Positions 1 to 7,737 of a stretch of DNA of 30,489 nt are shown piece after piece. Source of the DNA: JAZGDL01 sp036477795 (GTDB taxonomy: Bacteria; Planctomycetota; Phycisphaerae; UBA1845). The notes under the pieces were generated by a model. That model did not search any database. It saw only the letters and a list, made by a program, of their open reading frames with translations, and had not been told where the DNA came from. The stretch lies in the NCBI GenBank assembly GCA_036477795.1, contig JAZGDL010000024.1, positions 1-30,489 of the forward strand, given 5' to 3'. The translations under genes and the position numbers were made by a program. The stretch's first letter is position 1; each line of letters starts with the position of its first letter.

Positions 1-16
1 CGGAAGCGCCGAGCCT

Positions 17-70
17 TGTGGGACCGGCTTTCCAGCCGGTCAGATGACGGGCTGGAAAGCCTGTCCCACA
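17..70. repeat. Long imperfect palindrome (hairpin), 25-nt arms
   Basis: The left arm begins tgtgggaccggctttccagc and the right arm ends with its near reverse complement (ggctggaaagcctgtcccaca without its first base), separated by four bases. There are only a few mismatches. It could fold as a strong hairpin upstream of the first gene, acting as a terminator of whatever lies to the left or simply as a REP-like element. A TTG inside it opens the first gene's frame but is not a credible start. Confidence 0.75.
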
Positions 71-99
71 GTCGGCATCGCCGTATTGAGAGGGGCGCC

Positions 100-1446
100 G
101 TGAAAGCAGATCGCTCAGTATCTCGAACCCGCGCCGACCGCATGATGGTCTACTGCCACGACAGCGTGGGCATAGGCCACCTTCGCCGCAGCATCGCTAT
201 ATGTGAGCGTCTGACCAGCCGCTTTCCGGGGTCGTCGTTCCTGATTGCCACGGGCACGCCGTATGTCCCGCTGTTCACGATTCCACGCGGTATGGACTAC
301 GTGAAGCTGCCCGCGCTGAACAAGCGATCGGACGGTGTATACGAGAGTAAGTTCCTGCCACTGCGTACGCGTCAGCTTCTGAAGTGTCGTCGGGCGCTGC
401 TGCTTGCCACGGTACAGTACTTTCGACCGTCGATCTTCCTGGTAGACAAAAACCCCGTAGGAGTCTGCCGGGAACTGGTTCCGGTTCTGCAGTGGCTGCG
501 GCGGAACTGCCCCCAGACGCGGGTAGTGTTCGGGATGCGGGATATCGAAGACACGCCCGAGGCCACCATCCGGCAGTGGAACGACCAAGACGTGCCCCGG
601 GTGTTGGAGGAGTGCTATGACGAGATATGGGTATACGGCAGTCAGTCGGTGTATGACGTAGTTCGCGAATACCGGCTGCCGCAATCCGTATGCAACAAGC
701 TCAGCTATACCGGCTACATCGAACGCAATCCGTGCGACCACGACACATCGGAGGCACGCAGGCACGAAAGCACAGAGGGACGGAGAGAGAGGAAGGGACA
801 AAGGGACGAAGGGACGAAGGGACGAAGGGAATGCCCAATCGTCGATCGTCAATCGTCAATCGTCAATCCCCAATCCCCAATCCCCAATCACCAACACGTT
901 CTGGTAACCGTCGGCGGCGGATCGGACGGCGTGGAACTGCTTGGCAAGTACATCGCGGAGGCGGCAGGGACAGTGGCCAAGAGAGGGGGCCGGTCGACGA
1001 TCGTCGCCGGGCCGGACGTGCCACGCGGTGCGGCCCGCTGGCTGCGCCAGGCAGCGTTGGATCTGCCGGAAACGAGGTGGCTTGATCATACCGGCTGCAT
1101 GAGCTGTCTGATGCGCAGCGCCGATCTGGTGGTGTCGATGGGCGGCTACAATACGCTCTGCGAGATCGCCTCCTACGGCAAGGCGGCATTGGTGGTGCCA
1201 CGTGTTTTCCCGCGTTACGAGCAGGCTATCCGAGCGACGATCTGGGAGCGCCTGGGGGTGATTTCTACGGCCCATCCGGCCACGCTGACGCCGCGGCGTT
1301 TGAGCGAGCGCGTCCTGGAAATGCTTGACAATCCCAGGGCCCCGGACTCTTCGCGTCTGGATCTGCACGGGTTGGACCGCATCGCGGATAAGTGCGCGGT
1401 CCTGTGGAACGGAGGGCGCAGCGTTGAAGCTCCTGTACGTGTGTAG
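100..1446 (+). CDS. MurG-like glycosyltransferase (GT28 / COG4671 type) with repeat-derived linker insert
   Basis: Predicted two-domain GT-B glycosyltransferase that moves a sugar from a nucleotide donor to a lipid or glycan acceptor at the inner membrane face. The N-terminal acceptor domain begins with HDSVGIGHLRRS (about residues 20-31), as in MurG-like enzymes. The C-terminal donor domain has VTVGGGSDG (269-277) and GGYNTLCE (348-355), the nucleotide-sugar site of this family. GTG at 100 is chosen because gagagg lies about 7 bases upstream; ATG 142 is also possible. Residues about 218-265 are low-complexity and encoded by a genomic repeat (REP3); they fall exactly at the junction of the two Rossmann domains. 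The 3' end overlaps the next glycosyltransferase by 23 bases, suggesting translational coupling. Family is clear; donor and acceptor are not known. Confidence 0.85.
   Translation: MKADRSVSRTRADRMMVYCHDSVGIGHLRRSIAICERLTSRFPGSSFLIATGTPYVPLFTIPRGMDYVKLPALNKRSDGVYESKFLPLRTRQLLKCRRALLLATVQYFRPSIFLVDKNPVGVCRELVPVLQWLRRNCPQTRVVFGMRDIEDTPEATIRQWNDQDVPRVLEECYDEIWVYGSQSVYDVVREYRLPQSVCNKLSYTGYIERNPCDHDTSEARRHESTEGRRERKGQRDEGTKGRRECPIVDRQSSIVNPQSPIPNHQHVLVTVGGGSDGVELLGKYIAEAAGTVAKRGGRSTIVAGPDVPRGAARWLRQAALDLPETRWLDHTGCMSCLMRSADLVVSMGGYNTLCEIASYGKAALVVPRVFPRYEQAIRATIWERLGVISTAHPATLTPRRLSERVLEMLDNPRAPDSSRLDLHGLDRIADKCAVLWNGGRSVEAPVRV
751..895 (+). repeat. REP3 copy inside glycosyltransferase gene
   Basis: Purine-rich units of gggacgaa type repeated several times, followed by caatcgtc and caatcccc units. 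The same two-part arrangement recurs at 2791-2880 and 3721-3829, and the second half alone at 6257-6295 and 13253-13289. Here it is read in frame as an Arg/Glu/Gly-rich stretch followed by an Asn-Pro-Gln-Ser-rich stretch. Confidence 0.85.
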
Positions 1447-2791
1447 CGACTTCGGAGTGCCACCGTCGGGCGCGAAGGGTGCTTCGATCCACCTCCGAGC
1501 TATCACCCGGGCGCTGTGCGATTTGGGACACAGCGTAACTCTTCTGAGCCCGCACGCCGGCCCGGGAGATGGACACCCCGCGACGCCGTTGCTGCCGCAG
1601 GAATCGTGGGAGGCCTGTGGTGTCGTACGCGACACCGCTAAGCTGCGGCGATACCTGAAAAACCACGATCTGCCGCGCGGCCTGGCTGGTGAGATGCGCT
1701 CCATGTTCTATAACGAGTGGGCCACGGCGCGGGCCATCGAAGCCATCAAGCACCACCCTCCGGACGCTATCATCGAACGACTGTCGCTGTTTGGCCACGT
1801 CGGGCTTGACCTGGCCGGCGAAGTGGGGTGCCCGTTCATCGTCGAAGTCAACGCGCTGCTCAGCCGCGAAGCCAAGCAATTTCGCGACCTGGAAATGGGG
1901 CCCCTGGCCCGCCGCATGGAGTCGCGCGTTCTTCGGCGGGCGGACGCAGTGCTGGCCGTCTCCAACGAGCTTCGCCAGACCCTCATCGAAATCGGAGTCG
2001 ATGGGCCAAAGGTGCGGGTCGTTCCCAATGGGGCTGATGTTGAAGCTTTTCATCCCGCCAACGACGGGGGTGCCGGGGAGGGTGTCGCGCGCGACACTGC
2101 TAAACGAGAATCGATACGTGACGAACTTGGGCTTGATGGCGATTTCGTTATCGGCTTTGTGGGGAGCCTGAAAGTGTGGCACGGCGTCGATCTGTTGGTG
2201 TCGGCGTTCAAGCGTGTGCGATCGGGTGTCGCGCGCGACACCGCTAAACTGCTGATCGTCGGCGCCGGGCCGATGATGCAGCGGCTGCAGGATCAGGTGC
2301 AGGCGGAAGGACTGGAGGACTCGGTCACGTTCACCGGGGCGGTGGATCACCGGGCCATCCCTCAGTACATCGGTGCGATGGATGTGGCAGTTGCGCCGTT
2401 CCGGTCAGTGGGGGGATCGGGTGTCGCGCGCCACACCGCAAAACGCGATGGATTCTACTTTTCACCGATCAAGATCTTTGAATACATGGCTGCCGGTCGA
2501 TGCGTGGTGGCCAGTAGATTGGGTCAGATCGAAGAGGTGATCACCGACGGTGAGCAGGGGTTGTTATGCGAGGCTGACGACGTCGATTCATTGGTGCAGG
2601 CGCTGTTGAAGGCGCGCTGCGATCCCGCGCTGCGCCGCCGAATGGGGGCGGCGGCTCGGGTGCGGGTCCAGCGCGATTATACGTGGCGTGTTGCGGCGAT
2701 TTCGACGAGTGAAGTGGTTGCCGGTCTGGTGGGATCCGGCACCGATTCGATCCCACGGATTCGAATCCGTGGGCCTGGGAACCTGGTATGA
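1424..2791 (+). CDS. GT4 family glycosyltransferase with four in-frame GVARDTAK-type insertions
   Basis: GT-B retaining glycosyltransferase of family GT4 (455 residues), cytosolic or membrane-associated, probably acting after the MurG-like enzyme on the same glycan. Visible features: N-terminal acceptor loop PSGAKGASIHLRAI, the VPNGADVEAFHP segment, the donor-domain strand DFVIGFVGSL, and the EX7E-type donor site in SPIKIFEYMAAG (from residue 347). TTG at 1424 is chosen because ggaggg lies 8 bases upstream and the protein then starts LKLLYVCSD, as the family does; it overlaps the previous gene by 23 bases. Four PAL-2 copies are translated in frame (near residues 66, 220, 268 and 333) as GVxRDTAK-like peptides. 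The last codons run through a PAL-1 palindrome, so the C-terminus is repeat-made. The stop overlaps the next start (ATGA). Confidence 0.87.
   Translation: MKLLYVCSDFGVPPSGAKGASIHLRAITRALCDLGHSVTLLSPHAGPGDGHPATPLLPQESWEACGVVRDTAKLRRYLKNHDLPRGLAGEMRSMFYNEWATARAIEAIKHHPPDAIIERLSLFGHVGLDLAGEVGCPFIVEVNALLSREAKQFRDLEMGPLARRMESRVLRRADAVLAVSNELRQTLIEIGVDGPKVRVVPNGADVEAFHPANDGGAGEGVARDTAKRESIRDELGLDGDFVIGFVGSLKVWHGVDLLVSAFKRVRSGVARDTAKLLIVGAGPMMQRLQDQVQAEGLEDSVTFTGAVDHRAIPQYIGAMDVAVAPFRSVGGSGVARHTAKRDGFYFSPIKIFEYMAAGRCVVASRLGQIEEVITDGEQGLLCEADDVDSLVQALLKARCDPALRRRMGAAARVRVQRDYTWRVAAISTSEVVAGLVGSGTDSIPRIRIRGPGNLV
1619..1636. repeat. PAL-2 palindrome copy 1
   Basis: ggtgtcgtacgcgacacc, a dyad followed by gctaa. 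Encodes GVVRDTAK in the GT4 gene. Confidence 0.8.
2081..2098. repeat. PAL-2 palindrome copy 2
   Basis: ggtgtcgcgcgcgacact, followed by gctaaac. Encodes GVARDTAK in the GT4 gene. Confidence 0.85.
2225..2242. repeat. PAL-2 palindrome copy 3
   Basis: ggtgtcgcgcgcgacacc, a perfect dyad followed by gctaaac. Encodes GVARDTAK in the GT4 gene. Confidence 0.85.
2420..2437. repeat. PAL-2 palindrome copy 4
   Basis: ggtgtcgcgcgccacacc, one mismatch in the dyad, followed by gcaaaac. Encodes GVARHTAK just before the donor-site helix of the GT4 gene. Confidence 0.8.
2752..2773. repeat. PAL-1 palindrome copy a (TTCGAA centre)
   Basis: Perfect dyad, half-site cccacggattc. It encodes PRIRIRG at the extreme C-terminus of the GT4 gene, six codons before its stop. 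Confidence 0.88.
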
Positions 2792-4386
2792 ACGAGGAAG
2801 GGACGAAGGGACGGAGGGACGAAGGGACGGAATGGAATCCGCAATCCCTAATCCGCAACCCGCAATCCGCAATCGTCAACGAGGCGCGTGACAACATGCA
2901 CGTCGGCTACATGCTGCGGATGTACCCACGATTCACCCAGACCTTCGTCGTGAACGAAATACTCGAACTCGAACGACAAGGCGTTGGGTTAAGCATCCTT
3001 TCGCTCAAGAAACCCACCGACGGCCGGTTCCACGAATCACTCAGCCGCGTGCGGGCAAGAGCGGAATACATCCCGGAATTATTCGCCGAATCTCGGGCCA
3101 GGATCCTCAAGACCCATTGGTCGAATCTACGGGCCCGGCCACGGTCCTATGCCCGCACTGTTGCTGAAACGTTCCGGCACCGGGGAGCCGACGGGACGGA
3201 CCTCCTGCAGGCTGCCCTGGTCCTGCGCTGGGCCAGAAAACGCGATGTCCGGCACGTACACGTGCACTTCGGCACCCACGAAGCATCGGTGGCGTATCTG
3301 GCGAATATCATGGGCGGGTTGTCCTACAGCCTGACGCTGCACGCGTTCGATATCTTTCGCGAAAACGTGGACCGCCGGTTGCTGGCATGCAAGATCAACT
3401 CCTCGCGCTTCACCGTGACGGTCAGCGAGTACAATCGCGATTTCATGATCAACAATCTGCCCGGCGTCGAGCCCGATAAGATCAGAGTCAACTACAACGG
3501 TATCGACCTGAAGACGTTTCGGACCAATGGCGCACCGCGAACCCCGTTCGCCATCCTGAGCGTCGGGCGGCTGATTGAAAAGAAAGGATTCATCCACTTG
3601 ATTCGTGCCGTCGCCCGCTTGCGTGACACAGGCCTGGAGGTGTCCTGCACCATAGTCGGAGAGGGCCCGGAAAAGGGCCGGCTCAAGGCTGAAATCAAGA
3701 TGCTGGGATTGAATCGGGGAAAAGACGAAGGGACCAAGGGACCAAGGGACCAAGGGACGCACGGACGAAGGGAATCCCCAATCGTCAATCGGCAATCGTC
3801 AATCCACAATCCACAATCCACAATCCCCAAGGCCATGGTGACGCTGGCCGGCCCGTTGAGCCAATCCCGCGTGCGCCGGCTGTTGGCTGAAGCTGCTTGC
3901 TTCGCACTACCGTGTGTACAGGCCAAGGACGGCAACGTCGATGCCCTTCCCACCGTGCTCCTGGAGGCCATGGCCTGTGGGTGTCCCTGTGTCAGCACGA
4001 CGATCTCCGGTGTGCCCGAGATCATCGAGCATGGTCATAGCGGTTTGCTGGTCGGGCCTGGGAACGAAGAAGGGTTGGCCGACGCGATCGGCCTGGTATT
4101 GCAGGATTCCGATCTGGCCGCCTCGCTCGCCGGTGAAGGACGACGGCGCGTCGAGTCCCTGTTCGACATCCGCAGGAACGTCGCCGGCATGAAGAACTGG
4201 TTCACTCAAGTGCTGAAGCCCACGGATTCGAATTCGTGGGATTTATGGGGAGAGCGCTCCTTGATCCCCACGCACGCCGGGACGGTTCTGAGCGGCGCCG
4301 AAGGAACCGCTGCGATCGACCCAAACCAGCGCGGAAAGACCTCTCGCTGGCGCTCGGGGCTCGGAAAAGCGGAGTGCGAACCATGA
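2788..4386 (+). CDS. GT4 family glycosyltransferase (WcaL-like), repeat-derived N-terminus and internal insert
   Basis: Second GT4 enzyme of the cluster. The conserved protein begins MHVGYMLRMYPRFTQTFVV at ATG 2896, like colanic-acid-type WcaL enzymes. An earlier ATG at 2788 overlaps the upstream stop (ATGA) and adds 36 repeat-encoded residues, so either start is possible. Later motifs: TLHAFDIF, VNYNGIDLKTF, ILSVGRLIEKKGF, and the donor-site region DALPTVLLEAMACG. A REP3 copy (3721-3829) inserts about 39 residues between KMLGLNRG and MVTLAGPLSQ, normally a short loop. The C-terminus runs through a PAL-1 copy (KPTDSNSW) and then a REP6-like stretch before a stop that overlaps the ABC-transporter start (ATGA). 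Function in glycan assembly is inferred from context. Confidence 0.85.
   Translation: MNEEGTKGRRDEGTEWNPQSLIRNPQSAIVNEARDNMHVGYMLRMYPRFTQTFVVNEILELERQGVGLSILSLKKPTDGRFHESLSRVRARAEYIPELFAESRARILKTHWSNLRARPRSYARTVAETFRHRGADGTDLLQAALVLRWARKRDVRHVHVHFGTHEASVAYLANIMGGLSYSLTLHAFDIFRENVDRRLLACKINSSRFTVTVSEYNRDFMINNLPGVEPDKIRVNYNGIDLKTFRTNGAPRTPFAILSVGRLIEKKGFIHLIRAVARLRDTGLEVSCTIVGEGPEKGRLKAEIKMLGLNRGKDEGTKGPRDQGTHGRRESPIVNRQSSIHNPQSTIPKAMVTLAGPLSQSRVRRLLAEAACFALPCVQAKDGNVDALPTVLLEAMACGCPCVSTTISGVPEIIEHGHSGLLVGPGNEEGLADAIGLVLQDSDLAASLAGEGRRRVESLFDIRRNVAGMKNWFTQVLKPTDSNSWDLWGERSLIPTHAGTVLSGAEGTAAIDPNQRGKTSRWRSGLGKAECEP
2791..2880 (+). repeat. REP3 copy at the 5' end of the second GT4 gene
   Basis: gggacgaa/gggacgga units followed by caatcc(c/g) units. 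It lies between the ATGA junction at 2788 and the family-conserved start at 2896. Confidence 0.8.
3721..3829 (+). repeat. REP3 copy inside the second GT4 gene
   Basis: Repeated gggaccaa units then caatcgtc and caatccac units, all in frame, interrupting the C-terminal Rossmann domain at a surface loop. Confidence 0.85.
4219..4240. repeat. PAL-1 palindrome copy b (TTCGAA centre)
   Basis: cccacggattc half-site with one mismatch in the second half (aattcg for aatccg). Encodes PTDSNSW near the C-terminus of the second GT4 protein. Confidence 0.85.
4342..4365. repeat. REP6 copy (ctggcgctcggggctcgga type)
   Basis: Related to 7767-7788 and, in the other orientation, to 16841-16868 and 17351-17382 (ccgagcgccagcgagcgg). 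It is part of the C-terminal coding tail of the second GT4 gene. Confidence 0.6.
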
Positions 4387-6347
4387 AGTGGCTGCACGCT
4401 ATCCGAACCCGGCGGGGCAAGCTCAACGTCGGCGAATTAGACATCATCCGCCGGCGATTCGCCAAGTACGTGCGCCCCCATTGGAAGGCCATGCTGGTGG
4501 CATTTGCCGCGACCATGGGTGCGGTGGCCATGGCCGTCATCTCACCCTGGCCCATTAAAATCATCTTTGACGTTGTGCTTTCGGACGCCATGGCCGATTC
4601 GGCGATCGGCAGGTGGTTCGCTCGATATGCGCCGACACCGGGCGGTGCTCTGGCCGTTGTTTGCGCTGTTGTTCTCCTGATCGCTCTGGCCCAGTCACTC
4701 TTCGCCTACGTTCGTGACGTGATACTGGCACAGACCGGCCAAAGGGTGGTCGGCAAACTCCGGCACGATCTGTTCCGGCACATGCAGCGACTCAGTCCCG
4801 CGGTGTTCGAGTCCCGGCGAACCGGCGACCTGTTGATGCGGCTGACCGGTGATATGCAGATGCTGCGCCAGATGATGATCAACGCCTGCATCACCGCGGG
4901 CGAAAACGTCATGACTATCGTCGCGACGATCGCGGTGATGTTCTGGCTCAACCCGTTGTTGGCCGCCGTCGCGACGGCCATGATCCCTCTCATCGCGATC
5001 TCGGCCACCCGTATCTCCAAAAGGATCACACGCGCGGTCAAGAATCAACGCGAGAAGGAGAGTTTCGTAGCCTCAATCGCCCACGAGGTGCTGGGGGCGA
5101 TAACGGTGGTGCAGGCCTTCAACCGCGAGAAGATTGAGTTGCGACGCTTCGCCCGGCAAAACCGCAGCTCCATCCGCGCCGGCGTTCGGACGACGCGATT
5201 GGAAGCGCGGTTGTTCCGCATCGTGTCGCTGGCCTCGGCGGTGGGGCTATGCGCGGTGCTGTACATCGGCGTGCGCGACGTGCTGGCGGGGGTAATGACG
5301 GCGGGCGATCTGCTGGTGTTCGTAGCCTACGTCCGAGCGATAAACAAACCGCTTCGAAAACTGTCCAAGCTGGCGGGCCAGACGGCCAAGGCCACGGCGT
5401 GCGGACTGCGTGTCGCGGAAATCCTCGAGATTCCACCCGCGATCCAGGACCAGGCGGACGCGCTGGTGGCCCGCGAAGTGAAAGGCGGGATCGAACTGGA
5501 CCGCGTGACTTTTGTTTACGGCGACGGGACGCAAGCATTATGCGACGTCTCCTTGCGAGTGGAGCCGGGGCAGCGTGTGGCCATCGTAGGAAGAAGCGGC
5601 GCCGGCAAGAGCACCTTGATGAAGCTCCTGTTGCGTTTCTATGATGTATCCGAAGGGGAGATTCGCATCGACGGTACGGACATTCGTAGGTTCACCGTCG
5701 CATCATTGCGCGACCAGATCGCCGTGGTTCAGCAGGACACGGTCCTTTTCGGACTGACCGTTGCGGAGAACATCGCCCTGGGCTGTGAAGAAATCGACAT
5801 GACCGAGGTCCGTCGAGCAGCGAAGATCGTCGGTGCCCACCGTTTCATCAAAGAACTTCCGGACCGCTACGACACCAGGTTGAGCGAACGGGGGACGACG
5901 CTTTCGGGTGGACAGCGGCAACGCATCGCGTTGGCCCGGGCCCTGCTCCGCTCTGCGCCCATTCTGATACTGGACGAGCCGGTTACCGGGCTCGACCCTC
6001 AAAGCGCTCGGGCGGCGGAGAAGACGTTTATGCACAGAGACGCGACTATGCACAGAGACGCGACCGTAAGGGAGCGGGCCCCAACAACGCTGGTCATTTG
6101 CCACGATATGTCGTCGATGCAGCGGTTCGACAAGATCGCGGTGTTGGACCAGGGCCGTTTGCTGGCGACGGGCAAACATGCGGCGCTACTGCAGTGCTGT
6201 TCCCATTACGCCGCGCTGTACAGCGCCCAGCTCCAACGTACAGAAAAGACGTCCCCAAATCCGCGATCCGAAATCCGAAATCCACAATCCGAAATTAACT
6301 CTCAGGAGTCGGTCGATGCTCACGAATCCGAACGATTGGCCTGTTGA
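4383..6347 (+). CDS. Type I ABC exporter, fused membrane and ATPase domains (MsbA-like)
   Basis: Half-transporter of 654 residues, expected to act as a homodimer in the inner membrane exporting a lipid-linked or glycosylated product of the preceding glycosyltransferases. The N-terminal half has hydrophobic segments typical of the six-helix exporter fold (AMLVAFAATMGAVAMAVI, LAVVCAVVLLIALAQSLFAY). The ATPase half has Walker A GRSGAGKST (403-411), Q-loop VVQQDT, signature LSGGQ (507-511), Walker B ILILDEP (D531, E532), a D-loop and the switch H574. A repeat-encoded insert of about 17 residues (MHRDATMHRDATVRERAP region) sits between the D-loop and the H-switch. ATG 4383 overlaps the upstream stop. 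The C-terminal tail (about 6257-6295) is also repeat-encoded, and the gene overlaps the next start by 32 bases. Confidence 0.92.
   Translation: MKWLHAIRTRRGKLNVGELDIIRRRFAKYVRPHWKAMLVAFAATMGAVAMAVISPWPIKIIFDVVLSDAMADSAIGRWFARYAPTPGGALAVVCAVVLLIALAQSLFAYVRDVILAQTGQRVVGKLRHDLFRHMQRLSPAVFESRRTGDLLMRLTGDMQMLRQMMINACITAGENVMTIVATIAVMFWLNPLLAAVATAMIPLIAISATRISKRITRAVKNQREKESFVASIAHEVLGAITVVQAFNREKIELRRFARQNRSSIRAGVRTTRLEARLFRIVSLASAVGLCAVLYIGVRDVLAGVMTAGDLLVFVAYVRAINKPLRKLSKLAGQTAKATACGLRVAEILEIPPAIQDQADALVAREVKGGIELDRVTFVYGDGTQALCDVSLRVEPGQRVAIVGRSGAGKSTLMKLLLRFYDVSEGEIRIDGTDIRRFTVASLRDQIAVVQQDTVLFGLTVAENIALGCEEIDMTEVRRAAKIVGAHRFIKELPDRYDTRLSERGTTLSGGQRQRIALARALLRSAPILILDEPVTGLDPQSARAAEKTFMHRDATMHRDATVRERAPTTLVICHDMSSMQRFDKIAVLDQGRLLATGKHAALLQCCSHYAALYSAQLQRTEKTSPNPRSEIRNPQSEINSQESVDAHESERLAC
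6029..6080 (+). repeat. REP5 copy with an 18-bp tandem duplication, inside the ABC transporter gene
   Basis: Two identical units tatgcacagagacgcgac (6029-6046, 6047-6064) followed by cgtaagggagcgggcc. The gcgaccgtaagggagcgg part recurs at 16698, 16741 and 16808, so it is a genomic repeat that became coding sequence here. Confidence 0.85.
6257..6295 (+). repeat. REP3-type aatccgaaatcc units at the ABC transporter 3' end
   Basis: Five short units of aatcc(g/a)(a/c) type, translated as NPRSEIRNPQSE. Only the second half of REP3 is present. It lies just upstream of the ribosome binding site of the next gene. Confidence 0.75.
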
Positions 6348-7737
6348 CCCGACGCACGGGAGAATAATCGAAGCGTTGGCGCCGGATCGCATCCTGCCCG
6401 TGCTGCGCGAGCATATCAGAACCAACTCTCCCCCGAAGAACGAATCGTCACCGGCTAGCGGTGTCGCGTGCGACACCCCGGGTTCCGTGGAATTCACCCA
6501 GCGCCCCGTCTGCCGCGCCATCGAAGCCCTCTACGATCCGGGCGAACACGTTCGCATCGCCTACGTGCTCTTCAACGATGGCAACCCCGGCAGGCGTCGA
6601 ACCTGGCCCGACGGTGACGTTTGCTACGTGCGCTACCCCGTGCGCCAACCGATGTCGCGTCGAGGCCGGATCGTAAACGTCGGCGGATTCGATGTTGAGC
6701 TCTATCGCTTCCCCAGCGACCGGCGGTTGCGCGGGCTTCGCAAGTTCGCCGGGCGCGACCGCGCCGCCCGAGCTTGGCAACACTGGCTCAGCCAAGACGA
6801 ATCGGCGCTGGAACTGCAGCCCGACTCTCTACGGCGCTCGCTGCTCCGCTACGTGCCCGAGCAGAAGTGGATCGTCTTCCTTCAGGCACGATGCTATGAC
6901 CTCGTGGCTGAAGAACAGGTTAAACGGGCCATCGTGGTGCGATCGGCGGACGCCGCCGCCTGCCAGCGGATCTACTCACGAGTCCTCGCCATGCGCCGGG
7001 AGCGGCATCGCTTCGAGGGCTTCTTCCGAGTCCCGAAACCGGTGGCGCTGGATACAAACCTGGGCATGCTGGCCATCCGCTGGGTCTGGGGCCAGTCGTT
7101 GCTGGAGCTTCTCCAGACCGGGGATTCGCAAGCCATTATGGGCCGGGTTGCGGCAGGGCTTAACGCTTTGCACCAAACCACCATCGACCATCTGGAGGTG
7201 CGCTCAGCCGAAGACGACCTGAACGCTGCCAAGCACTGCGCCGACGATATCGCCACCGTGCTGCCCGCTCTGCGTTCCCACGTCGACTCGGTGGTCCAGG
7301 CGTTAGCGGCATCGCCGCCCGAGGTGAAGGCCGATGCCTATCGGACCATACACAACGATTTTCACTGGAATCAACTGCGCGGCCGGACGCAGCGGTTGAC
7401 CATTCTTGATCTCGAACGTTGTGCACGCGGTGATCCCTGGGTTGACGTGGCGACGTTTGCAACACAACTCTCAATGCTCCCGGTGCGCGATGAACTCAAC
7501 GTTGGTATCGAACAAGCCGGCACATGGGTGCTGGAATTCCTGAATGCGTGGGAAGCGGAGACCGGCCGGGCCGTGGACGTCCGCCGAATTCGTTGGTATT
7601 CGGTGGTCGCGCTGTTGACACTTGCAAGGGGGATGGTGCGGCATCTGCGGCCCGGCTGGCCCGCACTATTACAGCTCTGTCTGGAACGCGCTCTCGAGAC
7701 TGCAAGACAACGCGATGACTCGGAGATGCTCGTTTGA
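6316..7737 (+). CDS. Aminoglycoside-phosphotransferase-fold small-molecule kinase (first of two)
   Basis: Predicted kinase of the APH/choline-kinase fold, 473 residues. Catalytic loop HNDFHWNQ (H346, D348) matches the family HxDxxxxN pattern, and LDLER (D365, E367) is the metal-binding segment. Upstream are two strand-like segments, IEALYDPGEHVRIAY and RYVPEQKWIVFLQARC, suggesting an N-terminal duplication of the nucleotide-binding lobe. ATG 6316 is chosen because aggag sits 7 bases upstream. A PAL-2 copy (6460-6477) is translated in frame near residue 49 as SGVACDTPG. The stop overlaps the next gene's TTG. Substrate unknown; given its neighbours it may phosphorylate a sugar or lipid head group. 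An antibiotic-resistance role is not supported by context. Confidence 0.8.
   Translation: MLTNPNDWPVDPTHGRIIEALAPDRILPVLREHIRTNSPPKNESSPASGVACDTPGSVEFTQRPVCRAIEALYDPGEHVRIAYVLFNDGNPGRRRTWPDGDVCYVRYPVRQPMSRRGRIVNVGGFDVELYRFPSDRRLRGLRKFAGRDRAARAWQHWLSQDESALELQPDSLRRSLLRYVPEQKWIVFLQARCYDLVAEEQVKRAIVVRSADAAACQRIYSRVLAMRRERHRFEGFFRVPKPVALDTNLGMLAIRWVWGQSLLELLQTGDSQAIMGRVAAGLNALHQTTIDHLEVRSAEDDLNAAKHCADDIATVLPALRSHVDSVVQALAASPPEVKADAYRTIHNDFHWNQLRGRTQRLTILDLERCARGDPWVDVATFATQLSMLPVRDELNVGIEQAGTWVLEFLNAWEAETGRAVDVRRIRWYSVVALLTLARGMVRHLRPGWPALLQLCLERALETARQRDDSEMLV
6460..6477. repeat. PAL-2 palindrome copy 5 (reverse orientation)
   Basis: ggtgtcgcgtgcgacacc preceded by gctagc, i.e. the asymmetric tail is on the opposite side from copies 1-4. 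Encodes GVACDT. Confidence 0.8.

Noticed and set aside
16..141. TTG start at 16 giving a longer first glycosyltransferase
   Set aside because: The extra codons lie in a hairpin-forming repeat and have no ribosome binding site; GTG 100 has one, and the family sequence begins near 142.
1265..2350. Minus-strand open frame of 361 codons
   Set aside because: Mirror of the first GT4 glycosyltransferase; no recognisable motif and no start signal.
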